Assembly: GCA_030620035.1 (NCBI GenBank)
Contig: JAUXAE010000062.1
Coordinates: forward strand, 1-6,736
Source of the DNA: Dehalococcoidales bacterium
GTDB taxonomy: Bacteria > Chloroflexota > Dehalococcoidia > Dehalococcoidales > JAUXAE01
Direction of reading: 5' to 3'
Length of the DNA: 6,736 nt
In this document: one piece after another, positions 1-5,524 of the stretch
Position numbering within the stretch: the first letter of the stretch is position 1
Layout: each line of letters starts with the position of its first letter
Position numbers and translations under genes: made by a program
Notes under the pieces: model-generated
Databases searched by the model: none
Seen by the model: only the letters and a program-made list of their open reading frames with translations
Told to the model about the DNA's origin: nothing

Positions 1-247
1 CCAGTTCGCGCTGGCCCAGACCTACCTCAGCCGGAGACAGGTAAATGACCTGCCCGCCTAGCTGCCGCATGGCTAACTCAAAGCTGACCCTGGTCCTTAG
101 GGAAGGCTTCTCAAACAGAAGGGCCAGTGTCTTACCGCTGAGTGTGGTCGTCCAGCCCTGAGCCTTCATATCCACCGTGTCTGATATAAGTAGCTGGATA
201 TCCTGGCTGCTGAGGTCGGCTATTGAGAGCAGGTCCTTGGCCTTCAA
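1..247 (-). CDS. argF: Ornithine carbamoyltransferase, N-terminal 82 residues (3' end outside window)
   Basis: Reading the minus strand from a TTG at 247 gives 82 residues that look like the carbamoyl-phosphate-binding half of ornithine carbamoyltransferase. This cytoplasmic enzyme joins carbamoyl phosphate to ornithine to make citrulline in arginine synthesis. The residues seen are the opening KAKDLLSIADLS, then LLFEKPSLRTRVSFE (SLRTR at residues 49-53, the form of the STRTR phosphate-binding loop common in many ArgF proteins) and RQLGGQVIYLSPAEVGLGQRE (61-81). The TTG start is supported by a strong GGGAGGT four bases upstream and by an in-frame stop a short way further up, with no ATG or GTG between. 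The ornithine-binding SMG loop and HCLP motif would lie outside the window. Aspartate carbamoyltransferase is less likely because the PAEVGLGQRE segment is typical of ornithine enzymes. The gene is divergent from the rest of the window. Confidence 0.88.
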   Translation of the reverse strand, partial: MKAKDLLSIADLSSQDIQLLISDTVDMKAQGWTTTLSGKTLALLFEKPSLRTRVSFELAMRQLGGQVIYLSPAEVGLGQREL

Positions 248-251
248 ATTG

Positions 252-258
252 ACCTCCC
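252..258 (-). promoter_or_regulatory. Ribosome binding site deciding the TTG start of argF
   Basis: On the minus strand GGGAGGT ends four bases before the TTG at 247-245. It is a near-perfect Shine-Dalgarno match at good spacing. It fixes TTG as the start, since the only other codons before the in-frame stop are not start codons. Confidence 0.8.
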
Positions 259-285
259 GAGGTAAAAAGCAGTGTTATGCTCCAC

Positions 286-313
286 AGTATATCACGAAAT
301 AGTAATTATTCAA
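286..313 (-). promoter_or_regulatory. Predicted sigma-70-type promoter of argF
   Basis: On the minus strand a -35-like TTGAAT (313-308, 4 of 6 consensus bases) is followed after 16 bases by a -10-like TATACT (291-286, 5 of 6). Transcription would start near 280, giving a leader of about 30 bases that contains the GGGAGGT ribosome site. The -35 element lies on the same bases as the putative -35 of the plus-strand promoter at 307-335. Confidence 0.5.
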
Positions 314-335
314 TATTTTTAGGTTACACTATAAT
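307..335 (+). promoter_or_regulatory. Predicted promoter of the DUF123 gene, nearly abutting its ATG
   Basis: A perfect TATAAT lies at 330-335, with a weak -35-like TATTCA (307-312, 3 of 6) 17 bases upstream. The expected transcription start is about 341-343, only 5-7 bases before the ATG at 348, too short for a normal Shine-Dalgarno leader. The spacing argues for a nearly leaderless transcript, unless the true start codon is a later one such as the GTG at 408. Confidence 0.5.
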
Positions 336-347
336 GTTACAATAGGA

Positions 348-845
348 ATGTGGCCGGATACATACTCTTTGTCTGCACCGAAAACTCAGCCGGAAGCCAG
401 ATGGCCGGTGAAGGGTAGCTATGTCCTTCTCATCAGGTTGACTCAAGGGCAGACCATCAGGGTAGGCCTCAGGAGCGTCCACTTTCCTGGGGGCTACTAT
501 GCCTATGTCGGCTCAGCCCTGGGCGGCCTTAAGGCCAGACTCAGGCGCCACCTTAAGGCGGATAAGAAGCGTTATTGGCATATTGACTATCTTCTAGAGA
601 AGGCGGCTATCAATGGCATATTCATCGCCGAGACCCAGGATAGAATTGAGTGCCGCATTGCTCAAGAGCTTGGCCTTAAATTTGACCCTGTCCCCGGTTT
701 TGGCTCCAGCGACTGTAACTGCCCCAGCCATCTCTTTTTTAGCCTTGATGAAGAAAAGATAGAATCGGCGGCCAGGTCGGCCTTTAGTTCGCTGGCTATC
801 AAACCGAGCCTAGTTAGAATCCTCCCTAGAGCTATCCCGCAGTGA
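348..845 (+). CDS. DUF123 / GIY-YIG-like (Uri superfamily) protein
   Basis: This 165-residue protein matches the DUF123 family (COG1833), a compact domain related to GIY-YIG nucleases. Visible family motifs are GSYVLLIRL (23-31), PGGYYAYVGSALGG (47-60, the counterpart of GIY-YIG), RLRRHL then YWHIDYLLE (64-84), ECRIAQ (101-106) and GFGSSDCNCPSHLF (117-130). The His-Asp pair, the Glu and the Asp-Cys-x-Cys-Pro-x-His segment are kept, so the protein is likely intact. A nuclease activity is inferred from fold relationship only. The domain begins near residue 22, so the first 20 residues, which look unstructured, may be leader sequence. The ATG has only AGGA immediately touching it. A GTG at 408 with GGAAG 11 bases upstream would give a 145-residue protein starting at the domain edge. 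The last 30 residues extend beyond the core. It is transcribed alone, divergently from argF. Confidence 0.85.
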   Translation: MWPDTYSLSAPKTQPEARWPVKGSYVLLIRLTQGQTIRVGLRSVHFPGGYYAYVGSALGGLKARLRRHLKADKKRYWHIDYLLEKAAINGIFIAETQDRIECRIAQELGLKFDPVPGFGSSDCNCPSHLFFSLDEEKIESAARSAFSSLAIKPSLVRILPRAIPQ

Positions 846-914
846 CTTTTAACTACCCATATTACCATTCTTAAGCAGCCTCAGTATGATAGACTTCCCT
901 TCCCAAACAGGTAA
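846..914. other. Intergenic stretch without recognisable terminator
   Basis: This is the upstream part of the 129-base gap between the DUF123 gene and the next gene. I see no stem followed by a T run, no repeat and no small gene with a ribosome site. Termination of the DUF123 transcript is not explained by the sequence. Confidence 0.4.
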
Positions 915-943
915 TTGTAAATCGGGTCTTAATATGTTTTAAT
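915..943 (+). promoter_or_regulatory. Predicted sigma-70-type promoter for the PLD-like/rhodanese unit
   Basis: TTGTAA (915-920, 4 of 6 to TTGACA) and TTTAAT (938-943, 5 of 6 to TATAAT) are separated by an optimal 17 bases in an AT-rich stretch. Transcription would begin near 950, leaving about 25 bases before the ATG at 975. That leader holds GGAG at 964-967. Confidence 0.55.
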
Positions 944-963
944 TGATGAATGCCAATGCCCCT

Positions 964-967
964 GGAG
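964..967 (+). promoter_or_regulatory. Ribosome binding site for the PLD-like gene
   Basis: GGAG stands seven bases before the ATG at 975. It supports this start over the ATG at 968, which overlaps the site and is out of frame. Confidence 0.6.
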
Positions 968-974
968 ATGCTAG

Positions 975-1685
975 ATGACCATTGAAACGACCCTTCTGTT
1001 ACTTGAGTCAGTTCTTCTTATGGTAACCATCGCTCTTCTGCTCTACAGCATTAGAGAAGGGAGGCGAAGAAGTAGCTTCATATTGGAGGTTAGTAAGGCG
1101 ACCAAAATCCTGACCCGGATGGAGTACTTTCTTGCTGTTACTGACTCAGTGGTGGAGGCGAAAGAAGAGATTATTGGCTGTGTTACCGGTAGGCGCCCAG
1201 CCGGGGATGATGAAAAGAGGGTAAGGGCCATAATTAATGCTGTTGATAAGGCAACAAGTAGGGGGGTACGGATAAGATATATACTGCCTAAGTTTCATGA
1301 CCGCTTGTATATGGGGTATCTATATGTTAGTGCTGGTGCTGAAGTCAGATACGCCAGTTGTTCTATGGTCTCTAGCCTGCGATATGTAGTGGTGGATGAT
1401 AGACTGGTAGTCATCGGCATTCCGGAAAGCGTTGGGAGAAAGAAAGCAACAAGGAAAGGCCATAGGTTGCCTTCTAAGGCGCTGGCCTCAATAATGAAAA
1501 GTCACTTTTATTCCTGTTGGCAGACGAATGTGACTCTTGAGGAGTATGTTAAAGAGGCGCTCAAGCAGACAGGGGTTTCTGTAAAACGGCTTGCGCTTGA
1601 GCTTGGTATAGAAGCAAAGGAATTTGAGAGGATTGTAACTAAATCTTCACCCCAAAGTCACGGAAGACAGGTCAGGGGTAATTAA
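975..1685 (+). CDS. Membrane-anchored protein with degenerate phospholipase D-like domain
   Basis: I do not recognise a named family for this 236-residue protein. Residues 4-24 form one hydrophobic segment followed by a basic stretch (REGRRR, 27-32), so the rest should face the cytoplasm. Residues 38-65 look helical. Residues 66-183 resemble a single phospholipase D-like half: IIGCVTG strand, a helix ending in RGVRIRYILPK (97-106), AGAEVRYAS (120-128) and RYVVVDDRLVVIGIP (136-150). In active PLD enzymes the last part carries H-x-K-x4-D. Here the aligned residues are Ser134, Arg136 and Asp141, so His and Lys are missing and hydrolytic activity is unlikely. A binding or sensing role is inference. 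The C-terminus (203-222) contains a short helix pair, LALELGIEAKEFERIV, resembling a small helix-turn-helix. The base composition looks more AT-rich than polA. The rhodanese gene follows six bases after the stop, so the two are probably co-transcribed. Confidence 0.7.
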   Translation: MTIETTLLLLESVLLMVTIALLLYSIREGRRRSSFILEVSKATKILTRMEYFLAVTDSVVEAKEEIIGCVTGRRPAGDDEKRVRAIINAVDKATSRGVRIRYILPKFHDRLYMGYLYVSAGAEVRYASCSMVSSLRYVVVDDRLVVIGIPESVGRKKATRKGHRLPSKALASIMKSHFYSCWQTNVTLEEYVKEALKQTGVSVKRLALELGIEAKEFERIVTKSSPQSHGRQVRGN

Positions 1686-1691
1686 TAGGTC

Positions 1692-2117
1692 ATGACAAAG
1701 GCGGGGCTTAAAAAAACAATCCTTCTAGTGCTCTTGGCGCCGCTGATTCTGGGTTCAATGCTGGCCGTTGGCTGCCTGCAGACCCGGGTACTGGAAACAG
1801 TTAGCCCGCAAGAGGCCTTTGACCTGATACAGGAAAACCAGGATAGCCCGGATTTTGTCATTCTTGATGTACGCAGGGCAGGTGAATACGCCCAAGGGCA
1901 TATTGAGGCTGCCATAAGTATGGATTTCTATTCCCCGACCTTTAGAGATGAGCTTGATGCCCTGGATAAAGAAAAGACCTATCTCATCTACTGCCGTAGC
2001 GGCAACCGCAGCGGACAGGCCCTGGGTATAATGGACGAGCTCGGTTTTCTTGAAATCTATGACCTGTCGGGCGGGATTAGTGCCTGGCAGGATGCCGGAC
2101 TGCCCACTGTAGGATAG
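1692..2117 (+). CDS. Lipoprotein with a single rhodanese domain
   Basis: The 141-residue product begins with a lipoprotein signal: Lys7-Lys8, a hydrophobic core (10-26) and a lipobox ending Leu-Ala-Val-Gly-Cys, with Cys28 as the lipidated residue. It should therefore sit on the outer face of the cytoplasmic membrane. Residues 36-138 are a complete single rhodanese domain: VSPQEAFDLI (37-46), VILDVRRAGEYAQGHIEAA (56-74), YLIYCRSGNRS (97-107) and GFLEIYDLSGGISAWQDAGLP (118-138). Cys101 heads the active-site loop that carries persulfide sulfur, and the loop length fits sulfurtransferases such as PspE or GlpE rather than Cdc25 phosphatases. The sulfur donor and acceptor are unknown. AGGT lies almost against the ATG and AGGGGT lies 12 bases upstream, so the ribosome site is not ideal. 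Close spacing after the PLD-like gene suggests one transcript and coupled translation. Confidence 0.88.
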   Translation: MTKAGLKKTILLVLLAPLILGSMLAVGCLQTRVLETVSPQEAFDLIQENQDSPDFVILDVRRAGEYAQGHIEAAISMDFYSPTFRDELDALDKEKTYLIYCRSGNRSGQALGIMDELGFLEIYDLSGGISAWQDAGLPTVG

Positions 2118-2141
2118 GTTATTTAGCCCCTTTGGCTAACC
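2118..2141 (+). other. Imperfect stem-loop between the rhodanese gene and polA
   Basis: TTAGCC (2123-2128) and GGCTAA (2134-2139) can pair across a five-base loop, and GGTTA (2118-2122) can alternatively pair with TAACC (2137-2141). No T run follows, so it is not a standard intrinsic terminator. It may be an RNA 3' end or have no function. Confidence 0.3.
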
Positions 2142-2156
2142 CAAATCTCCCTTCTC

Positions 2157-2170
2157 TGCTATAATATAAT
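2157..2170 (+). promoter_or_regulatory. Extended -10 promoter giving a leaderless polA transcript
   Basis: TGC at 2157-2159 directly precedes a perfect TATAAT (2160-2165), forming an extended -10 element, and a second TATAAT overlaps it at 2165-2170. No convincing -35 hexamer lies at 16-18 bases upstream, which extended -10 promoters can tolerate. Initiation about seven bases after the first box falls on 2171-2173, that is at the GTG start codon at 2172. No Shine-Dalgarno sequence is present in front of this GTG. The second box would start inside the gene, so the first is the likely functional one. Confidence 0.65.
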
Positions 2171-2171
2171 C

Positions 2172-4889
2172 GTGAAGAAGCCACTTCTGGTGCTGTTTGA
2201 TGGTAACGCCCTGGTGCACCGGGCCTACCATGCCCTGCCGCCGCTGACGGTAAGCAAGACTGGTGAGCTGGTAGGGGCCGTCTATGGCTTTGCCAGCATG
2301 CTTCTCAAGGTAATAAGTGAGCTGAAACCCGACGGCTATGCCATCGCCCTTGATAAGAAGGGCCCTACCTTTCGCCACCGGCTCTATGACCAGTATAAGG
2401 CCCAACGCCCGGCCACCCCGGACGAACTGGTCAGCCAACTGGGGCGGGTGAGGCAGCTGGTTGAGGCCTTTAGTATGCCTATCTTTGAGCTTGATGACTA
2501 TGAGGCCGATGATATTCTGGGGGCTCTGAGCCACCAGGCCGGGGAGCAGGGCATGGAGGTTGTTATTGTCACCGGTGATGCCGATGCCATGCAGCTGGTA
2601 TCGCCCAAGGTAAAGGTGCTCTATCCCAAGCCAAGGGGCTCCTTTTCCGATACCATACTCTATGATGAAGCCGCCGTCAGCCAGAAGTACGGTGTTGCCC
2701 CGGAGCAGATTGCCGACCTGAAGGCGCTTATGGGCGATCCCTCGGACAACATCCCCGGCGTCCCCGGCATCGGCCAGAAGACGGCCGCTAGGCTCATCCA
2801 GCAGTTGGGCTCTCTAGACCAGATTTATGCCCGTATAGACGAGGTCTCTCCCGAAAAAATCAGCAATATCCTAAAAGAAAATGAGGCCATTGCCCGCCAG
2901 AGCAAAAAACTGGCCACCATTGTTACCGAGCTACCGGTTAGCCTTAGGCTGGAGGAGTCAAGAGTGAGTCGCTTCAACCGGCCCAAGATAGCCGAGCTTT
3001 TCCGCGAGCTTGAGTTTGCCAGCCTTCTGCCCAGGCTGGCTGGGGTGGAGGCGGTAGTGCCCGGTATTAGTGCCCAGCCCAAGCGGCCGCAGAAACGGGA
3101 TTATCGTATTATAGATACTGATTCAGACCTTGATGGGCTGGTAGGCCGCCTGAAAAAGGCCGGCTCTTTTGCCTTTGACACCGAGACGACAGGATTAGAC
3201 CCTATGTCGGCCCAGCTGGTGGGTATCTCGCTGTCAACGGCCCCGGGCGAGGCCTACTACATACCGGTGGGTCATGTCGGCTGGGGGCAGGTGACCCAGC
3301 TACCGCTGGAGCTGGTTGTAAGCAAATTAAAACCCCTGATGGCCGATGAGAAGTTGGCCAAGACGGCCCACAACGCCAAGTATGATATAACGGTGCTGGC
3401 GGAACATGGAATAGAGGTTAAAAAGCTGACCTTTGATACCATGATTGCCGCCTATCTTCTCGGTGAGAAGTCTCTGTCCCTGAAAGCCCTGGCCTTCGGT
3501 CGGCTGGGTATTGAGATGACCCCTATTAATGAGCTAATTGGCTCAGGCGCCAAGCAGATTTCCATGTCTCAGGTAGAGATTAGCCGGGCCGCCGACTATG
3601 CCTGTGCCGATGCCGACATTACGGGACAGCTGGCCCGACTGCTAGAGCCGGAGCTACACCAGCAGGGGCTGTGGCCTCTTTTCGCTCAAGTTGAATTGCC
3701 CCTGGTGCCGGTGCTTATCAGTATGGAGAGGAATGGCATCGCCCTGAATAAGGAACTGCTCAGGCGGATGTCACACCGGCTCGGTGAGCGGCTGCTCAAG
3801 CTGGAGGCCGCAATCTATAACAGTGTCGGTCACCGCTTCAATATAAACTCTCCCCAGCAGCTGGGCCCCGTTCTGTTTGAGGAGTTAGGGCTGCCGCCGG
3901 CCGGCAAGACCAAGAGCGGCTACGCAACCAGTGCCTCGGTGCTTGAGGAACTGCGCGGCACTCACCCGGTGATTGAGCTTATCCTGGACTATCGCCAGCT
4001 AGCCAAGCTTAAGTCGACCTATATTGATGCCCTGTCCGGACTCTGCAACCCCAAAACGGGGCGGCTGCACACCAGCTTTAACCAGACAAGGACGGCCACT
4101 GGTCGGCTCTCCTCAAGCGAGCCCAATCTGCAGAACATCCCGGTCCGTGGTGAACTGGGCAGGGATGTCCGGCGGGCTTTTATAGCCCCGGACGGCTTTA
4201 GGCTGCTGGCCGCAGACTATTCACAGATTGACCTGCGCGTCCTGGCCCACCTTTCTCGGGACCCGGGCTTGGTCAGCGCCTTTAAGCGGGATGAGGATGT
4301 TCATGCCGCCACCGCCGTCCGCCTCTTTGGCGCTGAGGCCACCAGGGTAACACCGGAGATGCGGCGTCTGGCCAAGACGGTCAATTTTGGTGTTATCTAC
4401 GGTATGAGCGGCTACGGCCTGGAGCAGGCCACGGAGCTGACCCGGGAGGAGGCCAATCAGTTTATCAGCTCCTATTTTGAGAAGTACCCTGGTGTCAAGT
4501 GTTTTCTTGAGGCTACCAAAAAGCAGGCCAGAAAACTGGGCTATGTCCAGACGATGCTGGGCCGGCGGCGCTATCTCCCGGAGATAAATTCACCTAACCG
4601 GCAGATTAGGGAGGCCGCTGAGCGCATGGCCATCAATATGCCGGTGCAGGGCACTTCGGCCGACATCATCAAGGTGGCTATGGTCAGGCTCTACCGGGAG
4701 TTAGATAAGTGCCGGCTAAGGAGCCAGCTTTTGCTCCAGGTGCACGATGAGCTCATCTTTGAGGTTCCCGACGAGGAACTGGCCCAGATGCTTAAAGTCG
4801 TTCCCCAGATAATGGCCACGGCTGTGGAGTTCAGTGTCCCCTTGAAGGTGGGCATCAAAACCGGGGGCAACTGGGGGCAGCTGGAATAA
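2172..4889 (+). CDS. polA: DNA polymerase I with 5'-3' exonuclease and intact proofreading domain
   Basis: This 905-residue protein is full-length Pol I (E. coli has 928), which removes RNA primers and fills repair gaps. The 5' nuclease (about 1-290) shows LFDGNA (Asp10), ALDKKGPTFRH (59-69), DDYEADDILG (108-117), TGDADAMQL (134-142) and MGDPSDNIPGVPGIGQKTA (187-205). The 3'-5' exonuclease (about 310-490) keeps FDTET (Asp336, Glu338), NAKYD (Asp405) and YACAD (Tyr476, Asp480), so proofreading should work, unlike Taq-type enzymes. The polymerase (about 505-905) has TRTATGRLSSSEPNLQNIP (639-657), motif A DYSQIDLR (682-689), motif B with Arg731, Lys735, Phe739 and Tyr743, and motif C VHDE (857-860). 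Asp687 replaces the usual steric-gate Glu (E. coli Glu710). The GTG start is the first possible start after an in-frame stop at 2124 and places Asp10 correctly. A PAP2 gene follows eight bases after the stop. Confidence 0.97.
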   Translation: MKKPLLVLFDGNALVHRAYHALPPLTVSKTGELVGAVYGFASMLLKVISELKPDGYAIALDKKGPTFRHRLYDQYKAQRPATPDELVSQLGRVRQLVEAFSMPIFELDDYEADDILGALSHQAGEQGMEVVIVTGDADAMQLVSPKVKVLYPKPRGSFSDTILYDEAAVSQKYGVAPEQIADLKALMGDPSDNIPGVPGIGQKTAARLIQQLGSLDQIYARIDEVSPEKISNILKENEAIARQSKKLATIVTELPVSLRLEESRVSRFNRPKIAELFRELEFASLLPRLAGVEAVVPGISAQPKRPQKRDYRIIDTDSDLDGLVGRLKKAGSFAFDTETTGLDPMSAQLVGISLSTAPGEAYYIPVGHVGWGQVTQLPLELVVSKLKPLMADEKLAKTAHNAKYDITVLAEHGIEVKKLTFDTMIAAYLLGEKSLSLKALAFGRLGIEMTPINELIGSGAKQISMSQVEISRAADYACADADITGQLARLLEPELHQQGLWPLFAQVELPLVPVLISMERNGIALNKELLRRMSHRLGERLLKLEAAIYNSVGHRFNINSPQQLGPVLFEELGLPPAGKTKSGYATSASVLEELRGTHPVIELILDYRQLAKLKSTYIDALSGLCNPKTGRLHTSFNQTRTATGRLSSSEPNLQNIPVRGELGRDVRRAFIAPDGFRLLAADYSQIDLRVLAHLSRDPGLVSAFKRDEDVHAATAVRLFGAEATRVTPEMRRLAKTVNFGVIYGMSGYGLEQATELTREEANQFISSYFEKYPGVKCFLEATKKQARKLGYVQTMLGRRRYLPEINSPNRQIREAAERMAINMPVQGTSADIIKVAMVRLYRELDKCRLRSQLLLQVHDELIFEVPDEELAQMLKVVPQIMATAVEFSVPLKVGIKTGGNWGQLE

Positions 4890-4897
4890 GCATCTGG

Positions 4898-5524
4898 ATG
4901 GAAAGACGCCGTGTTGCTATCTACGCAGTTTTCCTTGTTTTGTTTGGGCTGGTTGGCTACCTGGCCCATCAGTTTGCCAATTTCCCCGGTGATGTCGCCA
5001 TCAGCGGTTGGCTTGGTGGATTTGACTCTGCCTTCTTTGCCTGGCTGATGGAGGCCGTCTCCTGGCTGGGGGATAACCCTCAAACCGTTGTTACCGTCCT
5101 TGGCCTGGTTCTAGTGCTGTTGTATTTTAAGAGAAGGCTTGAGGCTGTCTTTGTCGTTTCAGTAACCGCCTTAGCCGGCCTGATTAACTGGCTGCTGAAA
5201 GCCCTGGTTGACCGCCCCCGCCCCGGCAGTGAGCTCCTTGATAGCGGCGGACTCAGTTTCCCCAGCGGCCATGTTACCTATGCGGTTGTCCTGTTTGGTT
5301 TTCTGTTTTATCTGGCCCCAAGGTTATTTCAGCGGCCGGCGGTGGCCCGGATAGTGCAGGCTATACTTATTATGCTCATCCTGCTCACGGCTGCCTCTCG
5401 TGTTTATCTGGGGGCGCACCGGGCCAGTGATGTCCTGGGCAGTTTTCTTCTCGGTGGGCTGCTGCTTGTGCCGGCAGTTGTTTTCTTCCATAATAGGCTA
5501 AAAATAAGGGATACAAATGCCTGA
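4898..5524 (+). CDS. PAP2-family membrane phosphatase
   Basis: The 208-residue product is a multi-pass membrane protein of the type 2 phosphatidic acid phosphatase family, which dephosphorylates lipid phosphates or diphosphates such as undecaprenyl diphosphate or phosphatidic acid; the substrate cannot be told from sequence. All three signature motifs are present: K-x6-RP (Lys101, Arg108, Pro109), PSGH (122-125, with His125 as acid-base residue) and SR-x5-H-x3-D (Ser167, Arg168, nucleophile His174, Asp178). Hydrophobic segments lie at about 7-24, 63-77, 83-100, 127-140, 150-166 and 180-197, as expected for six membrane helices with the active site at the outer face. The gap from polA is eight bases and the last eight bases overlap mutM. 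The ribosome site is weak (GGA 12 bases upstream), so translation is probably coupled to polA. Confidence 0.9.
   Translation: MERRRVAIYAVFLVLFGLVGYLAHQFANFPGDVAISGWLGGFDSAFFAWLMEAVSWLGDNPQTVVTVLGLVLVLLYFKRRLEAVFVVSVTALAGLINWLLKALVDRPRPGSELLDSGGLSFPSGHVTYAVVLFGFLFYLAPRLFQRPAVARIVQAILIMLILLTAASRVYLGAHRASDVLGSFLLGGLLLVPAVVFFHNRLKIRDTNA
5506..5510 (+). promoter_or_regulatory. Ribosome binding site of mutM inside the PAP2 gene
   Basis: AAGGG lies six bases before the ATG at 5517 and within the last codons of the PAP2 gene. It fixes this ATG, which also places the essential Pro2 of MutM directly after the initiator methionine. Confidence 0.65.

Noticed and set aside
300..325. Possible ArgR operator in the AT-rich argF promoter region
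   Set aside because: The AT-rich stretch resembles half an ARG box by eye, but I could not find a convincing two-box match and the promoter elements already explain the bases.
2136..2534. Open frame of 132 codons on the minus strand opposite the start of polA
   Set aside because: It lies entirely across the polA promoter and the conserved 5' nuclease domain, has no recognisable protein features and reflects the codon pattern of polA.
4221..4260. Possibility that polA motif A is damaged by a frameshift or error
   Set aside because: The reading frame and all flanking residues are intact; only a single conservative Glu-to-Asp change is present.
4691..5083. Open frame of 130 codons on the minus strand across the polA-PAP2 junction
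   Set aside because: The plus strand encodes conserved polymerase motif C and the PAP2 start here; the minus-strand product is low-complexity and matches nothing.
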